44,818 nt of DNA from Bacillota bacterium (lineage in GTDB: Bacteria > Bacillota_A > Clostridia > Lutisporales > Lutisporaceae): NCBI GenBank assembly GCA_022706865.1, contig JAKJBT010000003.1, positions 1 to 44,818 on the forward strand, written 5' to 3'. Position 1 is the stretch's first letter. Each line of letters opens with the position of its first letter. Below are positions 8,626 through 17,207 of this stretch, piece after piece. Position numbers and translations under genes: made by a program. The notes below the pieces were generated by a model. That model saw only the letters and a program-made list of their open reading frames with translations. It did not search any database and was not told the DNA's origin.

Positions 8626-9537
8626 CTATATGCTGTCTGAAGCCTTTTTCTTTTTTTCTCTCCTGAATCTAAAGAAACCGAATGTGCCTTTCCCTACAGG
8701 GTTTATCCTTGCAGCTGATAGTATCAACAACACTGCACACAATACGAGATCAAATATTATATTCCCAAGCCAGGGACTGATTGCATTCGCAGCATTGGAA
8801 TTCCGGCCGAATCCTGCAGAAAACCCTAAGATGGCATTAATACCTCCATAATACCCAAATTGCTCGGCAAGAAGCGAACCGAAGCCTACCAATGGGTTTG
8901 AATATAATATCGGCAAGAATTTATTATAATCCCAATTGTAAAAAATCCTTATATAGAATACTCCTATGAATATGGTTCCAAAAGCCAGGAATGCCAAGGT
9001 ACCATATGTAAAAACCGTGGAGGCTGTCGTCCTTTTCAGGTGCGCAGAGAAAAACATTCCAATACAGCCTATTGTCACCGCTGTCACAATATAAAAGCCG
9101 AAAAGCTGCATTATCTCCTTTATTGATATCCCTCCGAACAGAAATACCATGGAGAAAAGCGGGAATGAAGCAATAATGAGCAGCAGGGTCTGGCTGGTGG
9201 AAGCAAAAAGTTTCCCTATTATTATGGATATGGGTTTGAGTCTTGTGCAAAGCACCAGATCCAGAGTCTGCTTCTCCCTTTCCCCCGATATGGCTCCTGC
9301 TGTAAGTGCCGGAACAATGAACATTATAAGCATGAATTGAAATACGGCAAGAGCCGTATATGCACCTATGGATATCTGAGGATCAATGTTTGAGCTATAA
9401 GGGTCCATGAATGTGGTATAGATGATAAAAACTGCTACAGCAGTAAGCACCAGGAGATATAAGGCAATTATTCCCGCTGCCTTCCAGCCTCTCATTCTTA
9501 CTTTCAATTCCTTTAAAAGTACGGGATTTATGTTCAT
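8626..9537 (-). CDS. ABC-2 type transporter permease
   Basis: A 303-residue integral membrane protein with about six hydrophobic segments and the ABC-2 permease pattern: a short cytoplasmic N-terminus (NPVLLKELKVRMRGW), a first long membrane helix (about 20-42) and the loop GAISGEREKQTLDLVLCTRL, which is characteristic of permeases of the NatB/GldF type. Its ATG overlaps the stop of the ATPase gene as ATGA, so the two are translated together and form one transporter. The GldF-like permease and the neighbouring exported GATase-like protein recall the GldA-GldF-GldG arrangement, but homology at that level is only a suggestion. The substrate is unknown. Confidence 0.88.
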   Translation of the reverse strand: MNINPVLLKELKVRMRGWKAAGIIALYLLVLTAVAVFIIYTTFMDPYSSNIDPQISIGAYTALAVFQFMLIMFIVPALTAGAISGEREKQTLDLVLCTRLKPISIIIGKLFASTSQTLLLIIASFPLFSMVFLFGGISIKEIMQLFGFYIVTAVTIGCIGMFFSAHLKRTTASTVFTYGTLAFLAFGTIFIGVFYIRIFYNWDYNKFLPILYSNPLVGFGSLLAEQFGYYGGINAILGFSAGFGRNSNAANAISPWLGNIIFDLVLCAVLLILSAARINPVGKGTFGFFRFRREKKKKASDSI

Positions 9538-10463
9538 TGCTCTTCCTCCCCCTTTGTGACCTTCATGAATACATCCTCCAGGTTGCCGTCCATCTGTGAA
9601 AAGGATACAACAGGTATCCCCCTGTTTATCAAATCAGAGAGTACCCTGCTCATCTCCCCGTCTCCGCCTCCGAAACCTGCCTGTATTGTATTCTCGCCAA
9701 TCACCAGCTTATCGACAAAAGGATACTCCTTCAGGATCAATACCGCATCATCAAGCCTTTCTGTGACCTTTAGCCTGACAACCTTCTTATTATAAACCTG
9801 CTGCATTATCTCTTCGTTACTGCCGCTTATCACCATTCTGCCCTGGTCGATGATCCCTATGCTGGTGCAAAGCTCTGCAAGCTCGGGAAGTATGTGGGAG
9901 CTTATGATTATCGTCTTTCCCATACCTTTCAGGTTCTTCAATATTTCCTTCATTTCGAACCTTGCCCTGGGATCCATTCCGGAAGCCGGTTCGTCAAGCA
10001 CAAGGAGCCTGGGGTTGTGAACCAGGCTTCGGGCAAGGCAGAGCCGCTGCTTCATACCCCTTGAAAGGCTGTCTACATATGCTTCTCTCTTACTGCCGAG
10101 GTCTACAAGCTCCAAAAGGTCATCGGTGATTCTCTTCCTCTCCTGACCTTTTATATTATATATTGAGGCATAAAACTCCAGGTATTCACTTACCTTCAGG
10201 TCATCATAAACTCCAAAGAAATCAGGCATGTATCCGATTTTCTCCTTCATCCTTCTGCTGTTCCGTATGATATCCACTCCATCCAGGGTTATTTCCCCGG
10301 AAGTGGCTCTTAAGAGCCCGCAGATAATCTTCATTGTAGTGGTTTTACCCGCTCCGTTGGGACCTACAAAACCGAATATTTCCCCCTCAGCCACCTCCAG
10401 ATTTAAATCTGAGACTGCCTGGAACTTTCCGTACCTCTTGTTCAGATTCTTTATAGCAAGCAC
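9534..10463 (-). CDS. ABC transporter ATP-binding protein
   Basis: A 309-residue ABC ATPase. Walker A GPNGAGKT is at 34-41, the signature LSRGMKQR begins at 132, and Walker B LLVLDEP is at 152-158, followed by the D-loop and switch histidine (IISSH). The C-terminal 90 residues form the regulatory extension common in ABC-2 type ATPases. It pairs with the permease directly downstream. The start is GTG at 10463; it shares one base with the TAG stop of the upstream gene (TAGTG), and GGGGAG lies 9 bases before it. Export or membrane-remodelling activity is inferred from the class of permease. Confidence 0.95.
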   Translation of the reverse strand: MLAIKNLNKRYGKFQAVSDLNLEVAEGEIFGFVGPNGAGKTTTMKIICGLLRATSGEITLDGVDIIRNSRRMKEKIGYMPDFFGVYDDLKVSEYLEFYASIYNIKGQERKRITDDLLELVDLGSKREAYVDSLSRGMKQRLCLARSLVHNPRLLVLDEPASGMDPRARFEMKEILKNLKGMGKTIIISSHILPELAELCTSIGIIDQGRMVISGSNEEIMQQVYNKKVVRLKVTERLDDAVLILKEYPFVDKLVIGENTIQAGFGGGDGEMSRVLSDLINRGIPVVSFSQMDGNLEDVFMKVTKGEEEQ

Positions 10464-12868
10464 TATTTGACACTCCCCTTCACAGAAATCCGAGGAAGCT
10501 GAGCATCAACATCACTCAATTCTACTTTCAGCTTAAGCATGCCGCTGCCGTCCAAATATCTTCCAAGGAGTTCTCGGTGTATTTCAAAGTCCCTGTAGTC
10601 TCCCTCAGTCCATTCCTTCTTTTCATTATCCCATATATACTGCCTTACACGCTGGGTATCTCCTACCGTGTACTGTATCTTAACACTCTCAGCTCTGATA
10701 TCGTCAATTTTGTAATGCACCTCAAAGGAACCCCGTCCATAAAACGTCTTCCCGTAATCATCGTAATTCCCTGCATTCAAATTATTAACAATGGCAGGCT
10801 TCAGAAAACCAAGAGGATATTCCACATTTTTTCCGTCTCTGAAGCTCAGATTCACCTTGGAGGTAATAAAGGTCTTCTCATACTTCTTAGTTTCCCTGCC
10901 GTTTACCAGCAGATCTTCGGCCACAGGAGTGCTGCTCCAGGCAATCAGCTGTGCTTCATAGCCCTGATACGCCTCATATAAAAGGCCATACTCCAGCACA
11001 TGCCTTTTTTGAAGGTTCAGCCTGAATTCGGCCATCTCCTCCGGAGTCAGCCTGGTATTTCGATTGATCCTATTAGGTCCGGAATAGGGATCCTTGTATA
11101 TTGCATTTATCAGCTCATATCTTTGTCCGAAATAACTGCTGGGTTTTATATCTATCTGCTTTGTTTCTCCATTTTTTACAGGCCCTACATCGGCATATTG
11201 GGTCGGAGTTATTATATAGCATTCGTCCAGGTCAAAGCCTGAACTGTTGATTATCGTTCCTGCAAAAGAACCCTTTGCGTAATTCAGATTACTCTCCAGT
11301 TTGCCGGAAAATTCTTTACCGGTCTCCATAGCAAGGGTCTTCATGCTCCATACACCGCTTTTATAGAACTCCAGCACCGTCCTGGGGGCCAGAGTAATCT
11401 TTGAATCTATTCTATTTGAAGTATTTTCACTGTCTATAGGCCCTCTGTAGTAATTATCGTTAATTCTGAGAGGCTTGATATCGAAATCTCCTGCTGCCTC
11501 AATCCTGATGTTGTCTTTATTGGGAGTGAAGACTCCTGCATAAACCTTGGGGCTTATAGTTCCGCTGTTATCAATATCCACCAGTGATATGACATTTGTG
11601 ACGGGTCCGGTCAGCCTGGTTCCGGCACCGGTAAGGTATACAATTCCCGAAAAGGCTATCGAAAGTACAGGTACGGTCACCCACATCAGCTCCCGTTTAT
11701 CCATTCGCTTCAGTATATAATAGCCTATGGGAGCAGCAAGCAATATATATGCTATATATATGAACACCATGTAAGAGGTTCTGGGCATGGGCAGCTCAGG
11801 TATATTCCTGAGCGCATTATCTATGGTATAAAGGTTTTCTCTTACTATCATGCCCTTTTGATATATATCGCTGAAATAGTACTGCGGCATGATGCTCACA
11901 ATCATCTTATCCGCGAAGGCACTATTCCCGACCCATGTGGAAAGGGGCTCCATTCCGAAATCAAAGGAGGCTACTCCCACCACGCCTTTGCCTTTCTCGA
12001 TCTTCTGCAGTAATACAAAATCACCGTCTTTCATCACCGGTGTGCTATTATTCATGGTTATATCCAGAACACTGATATTCATTACCGATCCGGTCTTGCT
12101 CCCTGCCATCTCATTCAGGCTTGAGGTTGTGAGTGTACTCACTTCTCCTACTTCTCCCGTAATGAAATCATCCTTGAAGGCTGCCAGGGTCTTATTCTGT
12201 GAAGGCCCGGTTCCTATAACAAGCATTCCGCCATCCGATACCCACCTCTTCAAAGTCTCATACTGTGCCGCACTGAGCTTTGAAGTGTCATAATTGTTTA
12301 TGACTATTACATTGAATGTCTTCAACACATCCATGTCCTCCGGAAAGCTATCCTCATCCAGCTTTACGTTTTTTGTGCTGATATTTCCGAAGCTCTGCAT
12401 GGACACCTTATTTATATATTTAACGCTGTCAAAATCGTCACTTAGTATTCCTATGGCATAGGTATCCGCACTTGATCCCGGATCTATCCTGAAGGATTTT
12501 GTGCGTATAATGCTGTCCCCTTCTGCAAGATTTACATTAATCTTGGTGTTGAATACATTCATAGGAACATTCATCAGGAACTTTTTGACGGAATTCCTGG
12601 GCAGATTTACGTTAATCGCATATATTGTAATACTGTCGTATTGATTGGGCATTTCAATCTGCAGCTCACCGTTTATATCCCGAAAGTTGTTTTCTATTTC
12701 AAAATATACCGGTGCAGCAAAGCCAATTTTATAGAATTTGTCAAAGCCCACCTTCATATCGATTCTTATTTCATCCTCTGCCTCAGCCTGCAAGGGCTGC
12801 AGCGCAGGCTGCCCAATGATCAAAGCAAGCATTAGGATGAATGCAGCTGCTCTTAATACTTTTTTCAA
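10463..12868 (-). CDS. Large exported membrane protein with GATase-like region, first gene of the envelope operon
   Basis: An 801-residue protein with an N-terminal signal peptide (about 1-29, with a possible cut after LQA). The outer part carries beta-rich segments and a GATase/ThuA-like region (about 185-240, containing VIVINNYD and DGGMLVIGTG). Two membrane helices lie in the middle (about 367-386 and 394-415), and a second large beta-rich outer domain follows. The start is TTG at 12868, preceded by GGGGG at a spacing of 7. Being first in the operon and sharing a base with the ABC ATPase start, it is probably a dedicated auxiliary component of the transporter, as GldG is for GldAF. No known family name is claimed; the arrangement is what is seen. 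Confidence 0.75.
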   Translation of the reverse strand: MKKVLRAAAFILMLALIIGQPALQPLQAEAEDEIRIDMKVGFDKFYKIGFAAPVYFEIENNFRDINGELQIEMPNQYDSITIYAINVNLPRNSVKKFLMNVPMNVFNTKINVNLAEGDSIIRTKSFRIDPGSSADTYAIGILSDDFDSVKYINKVSMQSFGNISTKNVKLDEDSFPEDMDVLKTFNVIVINNYDTSKLSAAQYETLKRWVSDGGMLVIGTGPSQNKTLAAFKDDFITGEVGEVSTLTTSSLNEMAGSKTGSVMNISVLDITMNNSTPVMKDGDFVLLQKIEKGKGVVGVASFDFGMEPLSTWVGNSAFADKMIVSIMPQYYFSDIYQKGMIVRENLYTIDNALRNIPELPMPRTSYMVFIYIAYILLAAPIGYYILKRMDKRELMWVTVPVLSIAFSGIVYLTGAGTRLTGPVTNVISLVDIDNSGTISPKVYAGVFTPNKDNIRIEAAGDFDIKPLRINDNYYRGPIDSENTSNRIDSKITLAPRTVLEFYKSGVWSMKTLAMETGKEFSGKLESNLNYAKGSFAGTIINSSGFDLDECYIITPTQYADVGPVKNGETKQIDIKPSSYFGQRYELINAIYKDPYSGPNRINRNTRLTPEEMAEFRLNLQKRHVLEYGLLYEAYQGYEAQLIAWSSTPVAEDLLVNGRETKKYEKTFITSKVNLSFRDGKNVEYPLGFLKPAIVNNLNAGNYDDYGKTFYGRGSFEVHYKIDDIRAESVKIQYTVGDTQRVRQYIWDNEKKEWTEGDYRDFEIHRELLGRYLDGSGMLKLKVELSDVDAQLPRISVKGSVK

Positions 12869-12925
12869 TGTTTAACCCCCATGTCAAGTCAATTTTCCCT
12901 TATACTATGTACAGTCATACCCATT

Positions 12926-12931
12926 ATTATA
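12926..12931 (-). promoter_or_regulatory. Candidate -10 box for the eight-gene operon
   Basis: A TATAAT hexamer reads on the minus strand at 12931-12926, about 58 bases before the TTG start of the first operon gene. No good -35 is seen at the right spacing, so the promoter may need an activator or be another sigma type. Weak call. Confidence 0.25.
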
Positions 12932-12954
12932 GACGCATTGTATCGGGCAAATGT

Positions 12955-12979
12955 TTCGAAGTATATGAATGATGCGACA
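12955..12979. repeat. Solitary end of the foldback repeat family
   Basis: The sequence TTCGAAG followed five bases later by GAATGATGCGAC matches the left end of the element at 25339 (TTCGAAGAATGATGCGAC), except for an insertion of five bases. No partner end is found nearby. It lies between the stop of the gene at 12983 and the envelope operon and may be a remnant of a deleted copy. Confidence 0.45.
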
Positions 12980-12982
12980 TAA

Positions 12983-13555
12983 CTACTTATACTTAAAGCT
13001 GATTTTTGTATTTCTGAATCTTATATATCTTTTCAGCCTGCCGGATACCTCCTGCCTGGCAAAAAAGAATAATGAAAATGCCTCCCATAAGAATACCCAG
13101 CCTCCGATGGTAAAGCCCTCTATTAAGATAGCAGTAAAAAAACCAGGCTCTGCTTGCTTCCCTGACAAGTATCCCACCGATAAAAAAGCAACAGCCATTA
13201 CAATATATAATAGTATTTTTTGCCTGATCTGCTTTAACTCTTTTCTTATGAAATGAACGCTGTAGTCAAAATAATTCTTTACCCCCACTTTTGACAGGTT
13301 TTCTTTTTCCATGTCATATTGGTCTTCAGGCAGGTAAAACATCAGTTCCAAAGGAAATTCCAGAGGAATATCGGAATCGCATTCTTCCAAAAAACTAATA
13401 AGATCCGGATCCAAATCCCTTCTTTTGATCGGAGAAGGATCCCAGCCATTGAAAATTTCATTGTAATCAATTAGTGAAACCTCAATAATATACGCTTTTG
13501 TATCCGGATTCATCTTATATATCTGCTTCAGATAATTCTTCTTTTTCTTAAACAT
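12983..13555 (-). CDS. Small membrane protein of unknown function
   Basis: A 190-residue protein not assigned to a family. The N-terminal 115 residues are soluble and acidic, with a run rich in Asp, Pro and Glu (SPIKRRDLDPDLISFLEECD). Then come two membrane helices (about 119-134 and 143-163) forming a hairpin, and a basic C-terminus. The ATG at 13555 is chosen because GGAGGT lies 5 bases upstream; longer readings upstream have no ribosome binding site. It stands alone, divergent from the M20 peptidase gene. The stop codon lies 4 bases from the solitary repeat end, so the repeat may supply its 3' untranslated region. Confidence 0.7.
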   Translation of the reverse strand: MFKKKKNYLKQIYKMNPDTKAYIIEVSLIDYNEIFNGWDPSPIKRRDLDPDLISFLEECDSDIPLEFPLELMFYLPEDQYDMEKENLSKVGVKNYFDYSVHFIRKELKQIRQKILLYIVMAVAFLSVGYLSGKQAEPGFFTAILIEGFTIGGWVFLWEAFSLFFFARQEVSGRLKRYIRFRNTKISFKYK

Positions 13556-13671
13556 GCGGACCTCCATATATGGTATAAGTACTGATGATATGTATATATT
13601 ATCCCAATTATTGGCTTTTGTAAACTTTCCTGTATGCCAAGCCCCCTTTATTCTGGTAAAATGAAAGTATA

Positions 13672-13716
13672 TATTTTGCACATGTGAATACAATGCAAAG
13701 TGTTTAGTGCAAAATA
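13672..13716. repeat. Ten-base inverted repeat upstream of the M20 peptidase gene
   Basis: TATTTTGCAC (13672-13681) and its exact complement GTGCAAAATA (13707-13716) are separated by 25 bases and end 22 bases before the ATG of the peptidase gene. A third related string, TGCAAAGTG, lies between them. It may be a two-site operator or a leader hairpin; no factor is identified. Confidence 0.5.
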
Positions 13717-13737
13717 CAAGGAAGCGGAGGAGTATTA

Positions 13738-15390
13738 ATGAATATTGATAGGATGAAAAATCTGCTGATTGAACTTTGCAGTGTTCCAAGCATATCTGAG
13801 ACACCGGGAGAAATTGAAATGGCAGAAAAGATCTATGAAACAGTCATGAAGATGGATTATTTTAAGAACAACCCGGCTAATGCAGGAATCAACCCCATAA
13901 AGAATGACCCCTTCAGAAGATACTATGTCCATGCCTTGATGGAGGGGAAGCCGGAGAGCAAAAAAACCGTTATACTGCTGAGCCACTTTGATGTTGTAAA
14001 TGTAGAGGATTATGGTGCTTTTAAGGATTATGCATTCAAGCCTTTGGAATATACCGAGCTTCTCAAAAAGGGCAGCGGCATCAGCCTCTCAAAAGAAGCT
14101 GAGATGGATCTTGCCTCAGGTGATTATATTTTTGGCCGCGGAATAATGGATATGAAGTTCGGATTAGCCCTTGATGTCGAAATTATGCATCAGTTAGAAA
14201 ATAAATTGGACAATTTCCCGGGAAATATCCTGTTGCTGTCGGTTCCTGACGAAGAAAACAATTCTGCGGGAATGCTTGCCTCTGTTGAAATGCTGGCAAA
14301 ATTGAAAGAGGAAAAGGGATTGGAATATGTATGCTGTATTGTATCAGAACCTCATTTTCCAAAATACCCCGGAGACAGCAGCAAGTACATATATACAGGG
14401 GCTGTCGGAAAATTACTTCCGGTCTTTTACTGCGTCGGAAAGGAGACTCATGCGGGAGATCCTTTTTCCGGCCTTAACCCTAACCTTCTGACAGCAAAAA
14501 TAATAGAGAAAATTGAACTTAATCCGGAACTGTCGGATGTATCGGCAAGCTTTATGACGCCGGCTCCGGTATGTCTTAAACAGTCAGACACAAAGAACTC
14601 TTATTCTGTCTCAACTCCGGCAGCAGCCTACTCTTATTTTAATTTTATAACCGTAACTTCTGCACCGGATGAAGTACTTAATAAGCTTAAGAGTATCAGC
14701 GAAAAGGCATTTGAAGAAGTACTTCACAGCATTGAAAACAAGGCTGACCGCCTCCAGTCCCTTACAGGCAGCAAACCGAAGCTTCCATCCATAAAACCCA
14801 TGGTAATTACATTCCGGGAGCTTTATAAAATGTGCCTTGAAGCCAGGGGAAAAGAATTTGATGAGCATATGGAGTCCTTTATAAAAGAATCACAGGCAAG
14901 CGATCTTAGGGAGCTGTCCGTTGATATAGTCAGGGAAGCGCACAAATTCTGCCCCTATCGTGACCCTATGATAGTCCTGTTCCTTGCGCCCCCTTATTAC
15001 CCCCACTCGGGAAAAAGCGGACAGAACGGCAAAATAGCTGAAATAACAGAGAAAATCATTAAAAAGGCAAAGTCAGAATATGGTGAGAGTATTTCTTGGG
15101 AGCCCTTCTTTCCGGGCCTGTCCGATATGAGCTATTTGGGGCTGCCGGACAATATAGATGTTGAAAGCTTAAAGACAAATCTTCCTTTATGGGGAGACAG
15201 ATACACAATTCCCTTGGATATAATAGCCGACCTCAATATACCATTTATGAATATTGGGCCTTTGGGAAAGGATGCACATAAATACACTGAAAGGATCAAT
15301 ATCTCATATTCCTTTGAAATAGCATCAAAGCTTGTGTTTGAAGCAGTATTGTCAGCCCTTGATGCAAGGCCTGAGGATTTCGGGTTATAA
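13738..15390 (+). CDS. M20-family metallopeptidase, RocB-like
   Basis: A 550-residue cytoplasmic peptidase similar to RocB, the arginine-utilization protein of Bacillus, with a usual length of about 550. Metal-site motifs of the M20 family are visible: SHFDVV (H83, D85), GRGIMDMK (D138) and PDEENNSAG (E172 and E173, catalytic base and ligand). The C-terminal half contains YYPHSGKSG. The family cleaves small peptides or N-acyl amino acids with two zinc ions; the true RocB substrate is not settled. The start ATG at 13738 follows GGAGGAG at a spacing of 5. The gene for an RlmI-like methyltransferase starts 19 bases downstream, so the two are probably co-transcribed. An inverted repeat upstream may regulate it. 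Confidence 0.88.
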   Translation: MNIDRMKNLLIELCSVPSISETPGEIEMAEKIYETVMKMDYFKNNPANAGINPIKNDPFRRYYVHALMEGKPESKKTVILLSHFDVVNVEDYGAFKDYAFKPLEYTELLKKGSGISLSKEAEMDLASGDYIFGRGIMDMKFGLALDVEIMHQLENKLDNFPGNILLLSVPDEENNSAGMLASVEMLAKLKEEKGLEYVCCIVSEPHFPKYPGDSSKYIYTGAVGKLLPVFYCVGKETHAGDPFSGLNPNLLTAKIIEKIELNPELSDVSASFMTPAPVCLKQSDTKNSYSVSTPAAAYSYFNFITVTSAPDEVLNKLKSISEKAFEEVLHSIENKADRLQSLTGSKPKLPSIKPMVITFRELYKMCLEARGKEFDEHMESFIKESQASDLRELSVDIVREAHKFCPYRDPMIVLFLAPPYYPHSGKSGQNGKIAEITEKIIKKAKSEYGESISWEPFFPGLSDMSYLGLPDNIDVESLKTNLPLWGDRYTIPLDIIADLNIPFMNIGPLGKDAHKYTERINISYSFEIASKLVFEAVLSALDARPEDFGL

Positions 15391-15409
15391 TAAGAATGGA
15401 GGTGCTTCA

Positions 15410-16579
15410 ATGGCTAAGGTAATACTTAAGAAGGGCGAAGAAGAGAGAATACTTATGGGCCATCCCTGGGTGTTTGACAATGAAGTGAAGAATATAGACG
15501 GGGCTTTTGACCCTGCCGACATTGTTGATGTATGTGACTCAAAGGGCCAGTTCCTGGGAAGGGGATATATAAACCCCAAGTCCAAGATACTGGTAAGAAT
15601 TATGACCAGGGAGCATGAGGAAATAAACAAGGAATTCTTCAGAAAAAGAATCCTTCAGGCTTGGGAATACAGAAAGAAACTGGTAGATACCTCAAGCTGC
15701 CGGGTCATCTTCGGCGAAGCTGACCTTCTGCCTGCCCTTATAGTAGATAAGTTTGGTGACTATCTCAGCATTCAGACCCTGTCCCTGGGAATAGAAAAGT
15801 ATAAAAGCACAATTGTTGAGCTATTGGAGGAAATTCTTGAGCCCAAGGGGATTTATGAGCGAAATGATGTTCAAATCAGGGAAAAAGAAGGATTGAAGCA
15901 GCAAAAAGGCTTCATAAAAGGCCCTTTTGATACTACCGTGGAAATAAGGGAAAATGAAATCAGAATGCTTGTGGATATTGAAAACGGACAGAAAACAGGA
16001 TACTTCCTGGATCAGAGGGAGAACAGGGCAGCACTCAAGCCCTTTGTGAAGGATGCCCGTGTATTGGACACATTCAGCCATACAGGAGGCTTTGCTCTGC
16101 ATGCGGCTTACTATGGTGCCAGGGAAGTCACCGCGGTAGACATATCAGAGCATGCAATAGAATACCTTAAAAGGAATGCTGATATCAATGGACTGCAGAA
16201 AAAGATAAATGGCGTAACAGGGAATGTCTTTGATGTATTGAAGGAATATCAGACATTAAATGAAAAATTCGATGTGGTTATACTTGATCCTCCAGCCTTC
16301 TGCAAGACCAAATCAGCATTGGCCGGAGCATACAGGGGTTATAAGGATATAAACCTGAGGGCTATGAAAATATTGAATCCGGGAGGCTTTCTTGTGACCT
16401 GCTCCTGTTCCCACTATATGTATCCGGGACTGTTTATGGAAATGATACAGGATGCAGCAATGGATGCAGGAAAAATAGTCAGGCAAGTGGAATTCAGGAC
16501 CCAGGCAAAGGATCATCCGGTACTCTACGGTTCCAATGAGTCCATGTACCTGAAATGCATTATACTGCAGGTAATATAG
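15410..16579 (+). CDS. Class I SAM-dependent rRNA (cytosine) methyltransferase, RlmI-like
   Basis: A 389-residue protein made of an N-terminal PUA-type RNA-binding domain (about 1-75, beginning VILKKGEEERILMGHPWVFD), a linking domain and a Rossmann methyltransferase. The SAM-binding motif is VLDTFSHTGGFALHAA, followed by TAVDIS; the catalytic motif DPPAFCKTK and the CSCSHY segment carry the cysteines typical of RlmI and its relatives, which make m5C in 23S rRNA. The target base cannot be told from sequence. The ATG at 15410 is preferred over a longer reading because GGAGGT is 6 bases upstream. It follows the M20 peptidase gene closely. Confidence 0.9.
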   Translation: MAKVILKKGEEERILMGHPWVFDNEVKNIDGAFDPADIVDVCDSKGQFLGRGYINPKSKILVRIMTREHEEINKEFFRKRILQAWEYRKKLVDTSSCRVIFGEADLLPALIVDKFGDYLSIQTLSLGIEKYKSTIVELLEEILEPKGIYERNDVQIREKEGLKQQKGFIKGPFDTTVEIRENEIRMLVDIENGQKTGYFLDQRENRAALKPFVKDARVLDTFSHTGGFALHAAYYGAREVTAVDISEHAIEYLKRNADINGLQKKINGVTGNVFDVLKEYQTLNEKFDVVILDPPAFCKTKSALAGAYRGYKDINLRAMKILNPGGFLVTCSCSHYMYPGLFMEMIQDAAMDAGKIVRQVEFRTQAKDHPVLYGSNESMYLKCIILQVI

Positions 16580-16586
16580 CCAGGCT

Positions 16587-17129
16587 TTATATCCCGTTTT
16601 CCAGCATGAATACTTTCCACCGGCCAAAGCTTTTCCTGTAATGTATATACCATATCTGAGGGTCTTCTTCCCCTTCTATAAAAACCTCCACTCCGGAGGC
16701 TATCGTTCCGTCATCCTCTGTTACATACCAGCTATGCCTTACCTGCACAAGCTTCCTGTCAGTTGCCATATAACCTTCCACATGCAGGTCCCCTGAGGTG
16801 TATCTTATATAACTGGAATCATCCTCAGAAATAACATACATCGTACCCTTGCAAAGCATATTTTCAACTTTTGCCTTATCCCTATCAAAAGCTGCCTGCA
16901 CAAATTCACAGGATTTTGAAGCAATAAACTCGCCTAATTCATCAATATTCATCACTTCTGTATTTTCTTGTACCTCCGGCTGAATTTGGATATCATCTGC
17001 TTCTTTTAAACCTTCCGGTACAGCATCGGAGATTTGCCCCCTGTGCCCTGACAGTGCACCTCCAAGACAGAGGTCGGTAAATGCAAGTACGAGAAACATG
17101 ACAGCAAAATATTGCAAATATCTCTTCAC
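16587..17129 (-). CDS. Secreted or membrane-anchored protein with an NTF2-like C-terminal region
   Basis: A 180-residue protein with an N-terminal hydrophobic stretch (YLQYFAVMFLVLAFTDLCLG) that is a signal peptide or anchor, an acidic linker, and a C-terminal domain (about 65-180) whose pattern of one helical start and several strands ending in WYIHYRKSFGRWKVFML recalls NTF2/SnoaL-like folds; this is a guess from pattern. The start is set at GTG 17129 because GGGGTGA lies 6 bases upstream; a GTG three codons earlier has no spacing for a ribosome binding site. It converges with the RlmI-like gene with only 7 bases between stops. Function unknown. Confidence 0.65.
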   Translation of the reverse strand: MKRYLQYFAVMFLVLAFTDLCLGGALSGHRGQISDAVPEGLKEADDIQIQPEVQENTEVMNIDELGEFIASKSCEFVQAAFDRDKAKVENMLCKGTMYVISEDDSSYIRYTSGDLHVEGYMATDRKLVQVRHSWYVTEDDGTIASGVEVFIEGEEDPQIWYIHYRKSFGRWKVFMLENGI

Positions 17130-17207
17130 TGTGTTCACCCCAATAATAGAAACTCATAGTGAAGTTATTATTTGCCAAGCAGCTCAATATAATACAAGGT
17201 ATATTAT

